NCBI RefSeq assembly: GCF_003633725.1
Contig: NZ_RBIJ01000002.1
Coordinates: forward strand, 6,598-70,597
Origin: Brockia lithotrophica
Lineage (GTDB): Bacteria; Bacillota; Bacilli; Thermicanales; DSM-22653
DNA: 64,000 bases
Direction: 5' to 3'
Position numbers and translations under genes: made by a program. The notes below the pieces were generated by a model. That model saw nothing but the letters and a program-made list of their open reading frames with translations, was not told where the DNA came from and made no database searches. Shown here piece after piece: positions 1 through 7,828 of the stretch (the stretch's first letter is position 1; each line of letters opens with the position of its first letter).

Positions 1-5
1 AGACT

Positions 6-93
6 TGGTGCCGGTGACAGGGGTCGAACCTGCACGGGGGGTCACCCCACGCGATTTTGAGTCGCGCGCGTCTGCCAATTCCGCCACACCGGC
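6..93 (-). tRNA. tRNA-Leu(CAA), left copy
   Basis: On the minus strand this reads as an 88-nt class II tRNA with acceptor stem GCCGGTG/CACCGGC, a long variable arm and encoded CCA. The anticodon loop is CTCAAAA, giving anticodon CAA. It is identical to the copy at 7833-7920. Because the element integrated upstream of it, this copy is separated from the original tRNA array promoter; only a truncated tRNA-Arg precedes it, so whether it is expressed is unclear. Confidence 0.9.
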
Positions 94-98
94 AAACG

Positions 99-132
99 TG
101 GCGCGCCCGGAGGGACTCGAACCCCCAACCTT
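99..132 (-). pseudogene. 3' fragment of tRNA-Arg(ACG) at the left attachment site
   Basis: The minus strand reads the variable loop, T-arm, acceptor 3' strand and CCA of tRNA-Arg, identical to the 3' end of the intact gene at 7926-8002. The 5' half (D-arm and anticodon arm) is missing and is replaced by element sequence. This is the expected scar when an element integrates inside a tRNA gene and supplies a replacement 3' end at its other junction. Confidence 0.85.
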
Positions 133-148
133 AGCATTTTCATTCGGG

Positions 149-194
149 AATCGAGTGGGGCTAAACAACGTGCGGTCACCCCACTCGATTTTTT
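149..194 (+). other. inverted repeat inside attL: hairpin/terminator or integrase arm sites
   Basis: AATCGAGTGGGG at 149-160 is the exact reverse complement of CCCCACTCGATT at 179-190, separated by 18 bases and followed by a run of T (189-194). This could be a rho-independent terminator on the plus strand. The core CACTCGATT also recurs at 7718-7726 near the other end, which fits arm-type integrase sites as well. The sequence does not decide between these. Confidence 0.5.
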
Positions 195-226
195 GTGGGG
201 CGTCCGCAAGATAGGAGGGGTATACG

Positions 227-1138
227 GTGAACCGCCCATCGTGGTCTGAAGCGCTTGCCGAATTTCTCTTACACAAGCGTGCGGGGGGAATCCGTGAGGA
301 GACCTTACGTGGATACGAACGGCATGTGAAGCAATTTTTCAAACTATACCCCCAGGCGTGGGACGACATGACCGTCTTGAGGCACTCGGCTTTTGAATGG
401 TTGTCGGAGCCCGTGAAACCTGCGACATACAACCTCCGCCTTGTGTATCTCCGAGCCTTCCTGGAATGGTGCCGCGAACAAGGCTACGTGGAAGACAATC
501 CGCTTCGGAAATTCAAACGAAGAAAGGCGGATTCTCGCATCGTCCAGCTTTCGGAAGAAACACTAAGAGCTCTCCTTCAGCTACCCGACCAGAAAACATT
601 TTCCGGACTTAGGGACTATGCGCTTTTGCTTCTTACTCTTGACACAGGCATTCGTCCGAATGAAGCTTTTCAACTGCGCGCTGACGATTTTGACTTTCGA
701 ACTCTCAGTGTGCGCATTCGCGCTGAAGCATCCAAAACAAAAACTTCTCGTTTTCTACCCATTTCTCCACAGACGGCACAGGCGGTTCGAAAACTTCTCA
801 AAGCACACCATCCGCATTGGAATGGGAAGGCGCCGGTTTTTTGCACATTCGACGGACGCCCGCTTACCCGGCACGCCTGGAATGACCGGCTGGAAATGTA
901 CAGCAAGCGCCTAGGAGTCAAAATCCGACCTTATGACCTCCGGCATGCATTTGCCTTGCTTTTCCTTCGCCACGGCGGGCATGCCTTCGCGCTACAAAGA
1001 ATCATGGGTCACTCTGACATGAGCATGACGAAGCGCTATGTCGCCCTGACCCAAGAAGACCTGAAGGACATACATGCCGTGGCGACCCCACTCAGTGCCG
1101 TTCTGGAACCTCCACGGCCGCGACGGCGGAAGCTGTAA
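227..1138 (+). CDS. tyrosine recombinase / integrase
   Basis: This 303-residue site-specific recombinase very likely catalyses integration and excision of the surrounding element at tRNA-Arg. Residues about 5-90 form a SAM-like core-binding domain, and the rest is the catalytic domain. Visible active-site residues are Arg143 (TGIRPNEA), a beta-hairpin Lys near 172, Arg239-His240 in YDLRHAFA, His262 in MGHSDMSMT and the nucleophile Tyr271. The usual first His of the HxxR box is Tyr236, a common variant. The GTG start at 227 follows AGGAGGGG at about 213-220. The gene lies directly inside the left repeat, the usual place for an element's own integrase. It resembles XerC/D-type enzymes, but its position argues for an element-specific function. 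Confidence 0.93.
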   Translation: MNRPSWSEALAEFLLHKRAGGIREETLRGYERHVKQFFKLYPQAWDDMTVLRHSAFEWLSEPVKPATYNLRLVYLRAFLEWCREQGYVEDNPLRKFKRRKADSRIVQLSEETLRALLQLPDQKTFSGLRDYALLLLTLDTGIRPNEAFQLRADDFDFRTLSVRIRAEASKTKTSRFLPISPQTAQAVRKLLKAHHPHWNGKAPVFCTFDGRPLTRHAWNDRLEMYSKRLGVKIRPYDLRHAFALLFLRHGGHAFALQRIMGHSDMSMTKRYVALTQEDLKDIHAVATPLSAVLEPPRPRRRKL

Positions 1139-1170
1139 AAACCATGCGTGTGGAACACCACAAAAGGCAG

Positions 1171-1199
1171 TTGTATCCACGGAAGCGGTATGCTATAAT
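1171..1199 (+). promoter_or_regulatory. promoter of the 1338 gene
   Basis: TTGTAT (1171-1176) and TATAAT (1194-1199) are separated by 17 bases. The transcript would have a leader of about 130 nt before the ATG at 1338, containing a start-stop codon pair at 1233-1238. Confidence 0.65.
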
Positions 1200-1220
1200 G
1201 CCTTTGTAAAATTATTCCAA

Positions 1221-1238
1221 GGGAGGCTGGTCATGTAA
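1221..1238 (+). other. start-stop mini-ORF (AUG-UAA) in the leader
   Basis: GGGAGG at 1221-1226 is followed at ribosome-binding distance by ATGTAA (1233-1238), a start codon immediately followed by a stop. It lies between the promoter and the 1338 gene. Such minimal ORFs can stall ribosomes and influence downstream translation, but the match may be chance. Confidence 0.35.
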
Positions 1239-1337
1239 GCGGCTTCTTCCCTGCCGAAAAAAGGAGGAGACATACGGGGGCACACAAGAAGTTTCGCTCA
1301 GCTAATAACCATTCCGCATCTCTGGAGGTGCCGCCAT

Positions 1338-2969
1338 ATGCAAGGCGAAACTCCGCAGGACAACCGGAATTCAAAGAAAAGCGCTCTCTCGTTTTTAAAA
1401 TCCAACCCCAAACTCCTCATCCTCTCCCTTCTCATCCTCACCGCAGTTTTTGCAGGCATTTTTGCGCTTGTGCACCACATGAAGGCCTCTTCCGAGAGTG
1501 CAGGGGCCACACCGCCTTCCCAGGAAGCGCTCATCGCAGAAGTGAAAGATTACGAAAAGCATGTAGCAGAAAACTGCTGCCTCGCGGTGAAGCTTCCTGT
1601 ACCTGAAGGCTGGCGCGTCCCTGAGCACCTGAAGGAAAAGGGCCCTCAAGCCGTACCCTACAAGGATTCTGCTACACCTATGACGCTTGAGTACTGGCGT
1701 GACCTCATCGGTGAAGAAAACTGGGCCGTCGCGAATAAGGAAATTGAGCCTGAAAATCCTAAGCTCGATGCCCCTCCTCCTCCCCCTCACCCGCTACAAA
1801 TCATCAAGCGAGACATTTTTGATTTCGCAGAACAGGAGTTTAAAGACTACGAAACGAAGTTCTTAACTGCTTTTGAACGTGCAGCGCAGGGTGACGTTAC
1901 GGCAATGCCTATGATTCGTTCTGACCTCAAGCAATACTACGAAAAGCCTTACGCCAACGGCTACCCGAAGTCCATGATCGACGCGTGGAAGGAGCGGATG
2001 TCCCGCTACAAGCTCACGTTCCTCGGCTACTACGCTTACCCGAACGAGGTTCCTGAGTCCACGGCAGAACTCCTAGCGGTGGAAGAAAAGTTTTGGGCTG
2101 CTTACAGCAACAGCGACTCTCCTCTTGAAAGGTACTTCGTAAAGCCTGTAGTTTCTACGGAGGAATTCAATCAAACCTTTAAGGACTACAAGTACAAGTA
2201 CCACTACCCGCTTCCTTCGGACTTGTCCGAGAAGAAGTTCCTGTTTGCCGACGAGGCGGTAAAGCACGACCCACGGAACTTGCTTGATTTCTACCCTGAG
2301 CGGTTCTCTGACGGTTCTCAAAACTACCGCCCCAACTTCATCCTCGTAGACTACACCTTCGGCCCAGACGGAAAGCTTACGTCCTTCACGTTCCGCCCCG
2401 TCGGTACGCGCGCTCTCTACCGCGTGGACATCGAAAACCCGGTCGGAAGCGTAGTAAAGAGCGGCACGTGGGCTGCGTCGTATGTAGTACCTGGTGATAC
2501 GATTACGTTCGAGTACGCCGACAAGGCGCACGAAGAACTCCTCCGCAAGCTCGTCGAGTACCGAATCCCTGTAGACATTCGGCTCATGGAGTTTCCAACG
2601 TACTTCTACAAGTCTGAACGAGGAAATGTCATCGACTACCTCGAAACCGACCCGCACAAGCTCACGTATTACTACGACTACAAGGCTAAGTATCCGGAAA
2701 ACATTGTCGTGACGGTACGTGGCGGAGACTTTGAGTTCGGTGTAGACGTTTTTGTTCACAGCAACGAAGATGTTAAGATGCTCTTTGAAGGTAAAGACCC
2801 TGTCCCTGTGCCTTCGCTTCTTCCTGAGTACTACATCCCGCACGAACTCGATAAGTACCATCCGGAACTCCGTAACCAACTGTTTACATCTGAAATGGTC
2901 AAATTCTACAAGACCTTCGACGACAGGAAGAAGTGGGGCGCAGGAGCAGTACCGACTGGTGGATTTTAG
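1338..2969 (+). CDS. membrane-anchored protein of unknown function
   Basis: I do not recognise this 543-residue protein. A basic N-terminus (residues 1-26) is followed by one hydrophobic segment at about 27-48, ending before an acidic linker. This predicts a single N-terminal anchor with about 490 residues outside the membrane. The body is rich in Tyr, Lys, Asp and Pro, with a proline run (APPPPPHP) near residue 145 and few cysteines. No enzyme motif, Walker box or repeat is obvious. It has its own promoter and ribosome site (GGAGGTG at 1324-1330) and ends in a terminator. The next gene encodes another exported protein. A structural or surface role for the element is possible but is inference only. 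Confidence 0.7.
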   Translation: MQGETPQDNRNSKKSALSFLKSNPKLLILSLLILTAVFAGIFALVHHMKASSESAGATPPSQEALIAEVKDYEKHVAENCCLAVKLPVPEGWRVPEHLKEKGPQAVPYKDSATPMTLEYWRDLIGEENWAVANKEIEPENPKLDAPPPPPHPLQIIKRDIFDFAEQEFKDYETKFLTAFERAAQGDVTAMPMIRSDLKQYYEKPYANGYPKSMIDAWKERMSRYKLTFLGYYAYPNEVPESTAELLAVEEKFWAAYSNSDSPLERYFVKPVVSTEEFNQTFKDYKYKYHYPLPSDLSEKKFLFADEAVKHDPRNLLDFYPERFSDGSQNYRPNFILVDYTFGPDGKLTSFTFRPVGTRALYRVDIENPVGSVVKSGTWAASYVVPGDTITFEYADKAHEELLRKLVEYRIPVDIRLMEFPTYFYKSERGNVIDYLETDPHKLTYYYDYKAKYPENIVVTVRGGDFEFGVDVFVHSNEDVKMLFEGKDPVPVPSLLPEYYIPHELDKYHPELRNQLFTSEMVKFYKTFDDRKKWGAGAVPTGGF

Positions 2970-2979
2970 TATGTATTTT

Positions 2980-3007
2980 CCCCCGCCTTCAGGCGGGGGC
3001 TTTTTTG
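2980..3007 (+). terminator. terminator after the 1338 gene
   Basis: CCCCCGCCT-TC-AGGCGGGGG forms a nine-base stem followed by six T, a strong rho-independent terminator 11 bases after the stop codon. Confidence 0.9.
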
Positions 3008-3037
3008 TTTTCGAACGTGAATTTTTAAAACACGGTG

Positions 3038-3043
3038 TATAAT
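3038..3043 (+). promoter_or_regulatory. -10 box before the exported-protein gene
   Basis: TATAAT lies 47 bases before the TTG start at 3091, in an A+T-rich stretch after the preceding terminator. No convincing -35 box sits 17 bases upstream. Confidence 0.45.
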
Positions 3044-3090
3044 ATACATGCAGAATTTTTATTGTTTCCAGAAAGGAGGGTGAACGCGCT

Positions 3091-4405
3091 TTGCGCTTTC
3101 GAAGATTTCTTCTCCGCGCGTTTTCCATATGGATGGTGGGAATTCTTGTATTCGGAATGCTTCCAGAAGGTTTAGTTCAAAAAAACTTTTGCGGATACGC
3201 AGATTGTGGATTTAAGTGGAAGTATACCTTCGTACAACACTCCTCCGTATTCTGGCTACACACCACCTTCGGCTTCAAATCCAGTTCTGCTCTATACGGT
3301 GAAGTATGAGAATGTGAACTTAAAATTGGTTCCGCTTTATGACGGACAGAGGTTGTTTGTGGATAAAGACGACCCAGGAAAGTTTAGCGTAAGCTTCGAA
3401 GGCGCCCAAAATCCTCCCGGTTACGTTCAACTTTTTGCCCAAAAAGTGGCGAATTGGATTAAGGGAACGGCGGGGCAAACTATTGTTAAATACGGAAGTA
3501 AACAAATTTCTGGCCTCCCATATGATATTTGGAATGTTTCTACAGACCAGCCCAATGCCGGCCTCATCGGCCGGGAATTTGTAACGCAAGGAGAATACTA
3601 TTTCACTACAACACTCCCCGACGGGAAGCTAGCAAACGTAAGAGCAAGGAAAATGACGATGAGGTTTACAACAGGTGGGTTTGCGCTAGGCGATAGCGTC
3701 GGGCCGTCAAAAGATGGTGTCGGTCAAGTCTATTCCCGAAGCACCATCTACGCCACCCTCGCTGTAGAGTACGATGGCTTGTATGTTTATCTTGACCAAA
3801 AAACAAAAACTACGAGCTACTTTCCAGTAATCCGCAATAAGCAGGTTTCTTTTAACGTTGCCGGAAAATCTTTTACAGACGTTTTGGGCGACAGCGACCC
3901 TGTGCTTCCGGGGCAGGCGGTATCCGCAAACGTGCTCGCCACGTATGATACGAACGACGGCCATCCGTATATCACAAAGTCTCCTATTTCTGTTCTAGTA
4001 GCTACGTATACAATTCCGATTGATGTGGCTTTTTCTGAAGATTTCAATCCTTCGCTCGCTTCTTTCTCTGCCAACCTCGGTTTTGTCACACCCGACGCTC
4101 CCGGTTCAGTGCAGGTCATTTTGCCGACAGATATTAAGACTTCTGGAGCTAATAAATGCAGAGCAGTACGGAAAGGGTATACGGCAATAATTTCCCTGAC
4201 AAACGCGCTTGGAATGGGGAAGGATTTGAATGAAGCGGTTACATATAACGATCCGCGAGCTCGCGGTCTTTTAAATGTTATTAGAGAACAAGTACGTGAT
4301 ACTGTTAAAAATAAGCTAGTGTCGCTTATTGAAAGTGATATTAGCGGTATGGGGGAAAGATGTGAAAGAAAGGTGCTTTCACTGGTCCGAAAGTGTTTCT
4401 GTTGA
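3091..4405 (+). CDS. exported protein of unknown function, frameshifted at an A7 tract
   Basis: The start is TTG at 3091, preceded by AAAGGAGGG at 3072-3080. It opens a typical signal peptide: basic RFRRFLLR, a hydrophobic core, then GMLPEGLVQK. This frame soon departs from the long frame that runs to 4405. The two join perfectly if the run of seven A at 3179-3185 is read as six, giving ...VQKTFADTQIVDLSG... with a plausible cleavage site after TFA. The mature part of about 400 residues is rich in Thr, Ser, Val and Tyr, probably mostly beta-strand, and matches no family I recognise. Read literally, the long frame could only start at GTG 3206, without export signal or ribosome site. The cause may be a sequencing error, phase variation or a real lesion. 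Confidence 0.65.
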
Positions 4406-4457
4406 AAGTGCGCTTTGAAGTTGCGTCAAATGTCCTATCGCTAAGCGGTCACCACGC

Positions 4458-4803
4458 GGAGGGGATGAAAAAACTTGGGAGGAGATTTCGGGAGGGGATG
4501 AAAAGAATAGCAGAAACATCTCCTCCATCGCAATCCCTGTGTTTATGCAAGTTAATGTCATTTCGGAGGAGACGGAGGAGATAAATACCGGGCTCCAACT
4601 TTTATTTCATGTGATTCGCCACGCGAGAGGGATATATACCGACTCTCTATTTTTTTCTTTTCTAAGAAAGGACAATCATCTCCTCCATCTCCTCCAAATC
4701 TCTCTCCCCTCCGCGTGGGTACTGCGATTTTCGTGGAGGAGATTAAAAAGACATCCCCTCCAATACCATACTCATCCCCTCCGCATATCCTCTAATCTCC
4801 TCC
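4458..4803. repeat. iteron-like repeats, candidate replication origin
   Basis: Nine-base copies of GGAGGRGAT occur on the plus strand at 4458, 4478, 4491, 4565 (last base C), 4574 and 4735. They occur on the minus strand at 4518-4526, 4678-4686, 4687-4695, 4703-4712 (variant), 4753-4761, 4774-4782 and 4795-4803. The left cluster is mostly plus and the right cluster mostly minus, around an A+T-rich centre near 4600-4670. A longer arm, CCACGCGGAGGGG at 4452-4464, faces CCCCTCCGCGTGG at about 4707-4719. The block lies in the 549-bp gene-free space directly before the PrimPol gene, where an origin would be expected. The repeats resemble Shine-Dalgarno sequence but precede no gene in this orientation. 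Confidence 0.65.
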
Positions 4804-4883
4804 GCTTGCCGAATATCTATCGGCGAAATCACGGAGCATAGCGCCTCGAGTTCATACCAGCCCAAGAAGTTTTCGATTTAGAG

Positions 4884-4911
4884 TTGACTTAAGAGAAAGA
4901 TATGGTATAAT
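4884..4911 (+). promoter_or_regulatory. promoter of the PrimPol gene
   Basis: TTGACT (4884-4889) and TATAAT (4906-4911) are spaced by 16 bases, close to the housekeeping consensus. The start codon follows at 4955 with the ribosome site AGGGGGG. Confidence 0.8.
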
Positions 4912-4954
4912 AGAGTCGCAAGGAACCAAAGACTCACATAAGGGGGGTATTCAC

Positions 4955-7429
4955 ATGAAAAATGTATTCCCTAGTGAGTTGCGCAGGATGAGGCGATGGA
5001 TTTTGTGGCGTCTGGCAGACAGGGACGGGAAGAAGACGAAAGTCCCCATTGGGCCAGACGGGAAGGCGATTTCCGTGCTCGAGGAAGGAAACTGGAAGAC
5101 TTTGGACGAGCTCGAAACACTCGTCGGCATTCCCCACGCAGGTGTCGGTTTTGTCTTCACGGCGGAAGACGGGCTCGTGGGAATAGACCTCGACGACGCG
5201 TTCACAGAGCCGTTTGTTACGGAATCCGCCAAGCCCTGGGCGCGGGAAATTTTGGAGCGTTTTCGTGGGGCGTACGTGACTTGGAGCCCGTCTGGAAAGG
5301 GCGCCCACATCATCGTCCGCGGCGTGTGGGGATTTGGGCACAAAACGGGGCTCGACGACGGTGGGAAAATTGAGGTTTACGATGACAAACGCTTCTTTAC
5401 CATGACGGGCCATCTCATCGTAGAATTCGGCGCGCCCAAGCTTGTCGACGCGACGGAGGCGTTGGATTGGCTGGGAAGCAGGTATTTCGGCAATCGGCAC
5501 CTCGACAAGCAGGAATCGTTTGCATCGCTTCCCCATAAAGATGCCGACCTTCCTCCCGGCCTACCGGACAAAGTGCATGCGTTGCGCCGTGCCCTAGAGG
5601 AGGGCAAGCCGAACAACGAGGTTTTACCGCTTCTCCGCGCTGTACTTCCGCTTGCCGGTGAACTTGGAGAACGGGCGAAGCGGCTCATCCAAGGCGACAC
5701 CAAAGCCTTTGCGGAGTTTCACGACGACCAGTCTGCCATCGAACAGTCCCTTGCGAACGCTTTCGCCGTGGCAACCGGCGGTGACGCCAAGATGATAGCC
5801 GAACTCCTTACGCGTTTTTCTCCACGGTGGGAGAAGCGCGAAAAACTCGAGCGCGAGGACTACCTGGAGCGTACTGCCGAGGAAGCCGTGAAGTGGTATC
5901 ATTCCTCCCATCGCGTGGAGATTGACGTAGACCGCAACGTACTCGAACCATCGGTGCGTAAGTTGGCAATCGATGCCCTCCGCTGGCGCTACGAGGGGAA
6001 ACTCTTCCGCTACGGTGATGTCCCTGTGGCCGTAGACGGCAATCGTCTTTTCACACTCGATGCGACGAGACTTTCTATCCTCCTAGCCGATGCGGCGATT
6101 TTTCGGAAAGGTTCTAAGAAAAAAACTTCCATCGACCCTCCGGAGAGATTGGTGAAGGCGCTGGTTGCGGAGCTCACGATGCGGGAAGAGTTGCCCGAGC
6201 TTCGCGGAATCGTGAGGTCGCCGGTCATCTTCCCCGACGGTCGTGTGGTGAGGAGCAACGGATACGACCCCGTTTCGGGGCTGCTTTTCGTAGACTTGCC
6301 GAGCATCGACATCCCAAATCCTCCGACGAAAGAGGACGCCTCGAAAGCGTACATGAAGATTCTCGACATACTTGGCTACTCGTTCGCTTCCCCTGCCGAT
6401 GAATCCGCCGCCGTCGCCTATCTCTTGACCGCTGTCCTTCGTCCCGCTTTTCCCCTCGCCCCGCTGTTTCTCATCACCGCCCCAGAGGCGGGAAGTGGGA
6501 AGACGACCCTAGCTCAAGTCGGAGGGATTGTCGCCCATGGACGAATCCCCGACATACTCCCGGAGCCTGAGAACGAAGAAGAATTCCGCAAGCGTGTTGA
6601 AGCAGCTCTCCTCGAAGGTCGTGCGCTGATTATCTTGGACAACCTCCACCGCGACATTCGCTCTGCAACCCTCGAAGCGGCGATTACTTCCGAGACGATA
6701 AGCCTCCGTCCTCTTGGACGTTCGGAGACGCGAACTGTGCCGAATTCTGCAACTTTTGTCGCTACGGGAAACAACATTGCGCCGTTTGGAGACATGAGGC
6801 GTAGGACGGTCGTAATTCGTCTTGAGGGGCGACAAGGCAGCTTGCTGGAAGAAAAACTCGAGGGGAGAGAGAACTCATTCCTGCACGACATCCGCGCGCA
6901 CCGTGGGGAACTTTTGTCCGCCTTGCTCACCATCGTTCTCGCATACCATCACGCCGGCAGGCCGAACGTACGAGCCTTAAGCTTCCCGTCGTTTGAGATG
7001 TGGGCGCGCATGGTTCGGGACCCGCTGGTATGGCTCGGAGCCGCCGACCCTGTGGAGACGGTTCAAAGGACGTACGACGAGGACGAGAACGCAGCAGTTC
7101 TGGAAGCCTTCTTCGAGATTTTGTACGAGGAGTTTGGAACTGAGCCGTTTTCCGCGCGAGACGTTGCGGCACGTCTCAATTCCATACGCAATGATGACAG
7201 CGACGACTTGATTCGCGACCTAGCTTCCCAACTGAAGATTACCAATCGCTTCGGAGAGGTGGAAACGGCAGCCCTCGGATATAAGCTCCGCGCGTGGAGA
7301 GACCGTGTATTCGGCGGTTTCCGCCTCGAACGCGTCGGGACTGGGCACGCTAAGATGACAAAGTGGCGTCTCGTTCCCGTTTCTGCGCTGGCGAACGAGG
7401 AAAAGAAATTTCAATCCACAACGCTTTAG
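4955..7429 (+). CDS. PrimPol-ATPase fusion (element replication protein)
   Basis: This 824-residue protein joins a primase-polymerase to an ATPase. Residues about 1-175 match the archaeo-eukaryotic-type PrimPol seen in phage NrS-1 and related elements: Asp78 and Asp80 in VGIDLDDAF, His118 in SGKGAHII and Glu140 in IEVYDD-RFFTMTG are the expected three motifs. A linker of about 300 residues leads to an ATPase with Walker A EAGSGKTT (Lys516), Walker B ALIILDN (Asp562) and an ATGNN sensor followed by arginines (DMRRR). The last 130 residues look like the winged-helix tail common in prophage primases. It should prime, copy and unwind element DNA from the adjacent iterons. It has its own promoter and a terminator 10 bases after the stop. 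Confidence 0.88.
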   Translation: MKNVFPSELRRMRRWILWRLADRDGKKTKVPIGPDGKAISVLEEGNWKTLDELETLVGIPHAGVGFVFTAEDGLVGIDLDDAFTEPFVTESAKPWAREILERFRGAYVTWSPSGKGAHIIVRGVWGFGHKTGLDDGGKIEVYDDKRFFTMTGHLIVEFGAPKLVDATEALDWLGSRYFGNRHLDKQESFASLPHKDADLPPGLPDKVHALRRALEEGKPNNEVLPLLRAVLPLAGELGERAKRLIQGDTKAFAEFHDDQSAIEQSLANAFAVATGGDAKMIAELLTRFSPRWEKREKLEREDYLERTAEEAVKWYHSSHRVEIDVDRNVLEPSVRKLAIDALRWRYEGKLFRYGDVPVAVDGNRLFTLDATRLSILLADAAIFRKGSKKKTSIDPPERLVKALVAELTMREELPELRGIVRSPVIFPDGRVVRSNGYDPVSGLLFVDLPSIDIPNPPTKEDASKAYMKILDILGYSFASPADESAAVAYLLTAVLRPAFPLAPLFLITAPEAGSGKTTLAQVGGIVAHGRIPDILPEPENEEEFRKRVEAALLEGRALIILDNLHRDIRSATLEAAITSETISLRPLGRSETRTVPNSATFVATGNNIAPFGDMRRRTVVIRLEGRQGSLLEEKLEGRENSFLHDIRAHRGELLSALLTIVLAYHHAGRPNVRALSFPSFEMWARMVRDPLVWLGAADPVETVQRTYDEDENAAVLEAFFEILYEEFGTEPFSARDVAARLNSIRNDDSDDLIRDLASQLKITNRFGEVETAALGYKLRAWRDRVFGGFRLERVGTGHAKMTKWRLVPVSALANEEKKFQSTTL

Positions 7430-7438
7430 GTTTGCCGA

Positions 7439-7468
7439 GACCGCCCCGATAACGGGGCGGTCGTTTTT
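7439..7468 (+). terminator. terminator after the PrimPol gene
   Basis: GACCGCCCCG (7439-7448) and CGGGGCGGTC (7453-7462) form a ten-base stem with an ATAA loop, followed by GTTTTT. Confidence 0.92.
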
Positions 7469-7828
7469 ATGCCCAAAGCTTTACCTTAAGTATAACATAA
7501 GAAGGAAGCGCTTACACGACTTTTCTCTTCGCCTTTTGGAGATTATTGTATTTTTGGAAAATTACAATAAACAAAAAAATAATCCTTACACAGACTTGTT
7601 TTCGTGTCATGACTTCGGGCAAGAAAAGAGGGATTCTTTTTCGAACGTATGTTTGAGAAATGAGAAGCGGAAGCAGTCTTGACTCTGGATACTCCCCACG
7701 CTAAGCTAGAACTACCTCACTCGATTCTCCGAAAAGCAACCGCACCGGTTTCTTTGAATCGCGGGGAGCTAACTACCTGCTTCCGCGAAAACCATTTCCT
7801 TCCAACGGCGCAAAGCCGCGTGAATACT
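7469..7828. other. gene-free A+T-rich right end of the element
   Basis: These 360 bases contain no credible gene. They are A+T-rich at 7530-7600, with several A runs. They include CACTCGATT at 7718-7726, matching the inverted repeat inside the left end, which fits an integrase arm site. The repeat bordering the element begins at 7829. Confidence 0.5.

Larger units (their letters stand above)
2..132. repeat. left 131-bp direct repeat (attL side)
   Basis: This stretch is identical base for base to 7829-7959. It contains a complete tRNA-Leu(CAA) gene and the last 34 bases of a tRNA-Arg gene, both read on the minus strand. The identity stops at 132/7959, just after the anticodon stem of tRNA-Arg. 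It is the left boundary of the integrated element, and the integrase gene begins 95 bases inside it. Base 1 already differs from the right copy, so the repeat probably starts at 2, although the window edge prevents a firm statement. Confidence 0.9.

Noticed and set aside
4458-4803. CRISPR-like array
   Set aside because: The repeats are only nine bases, occur on both strands and have irregular spacing from zero to over one hundred bases. There are no uniform spacers or cas genes.
4393-4841. Short open frames inside the iteron block
   Set aside because: They arise from the repeats themselves, overlap each other, and have no credible ribosome site or protein-like composition.
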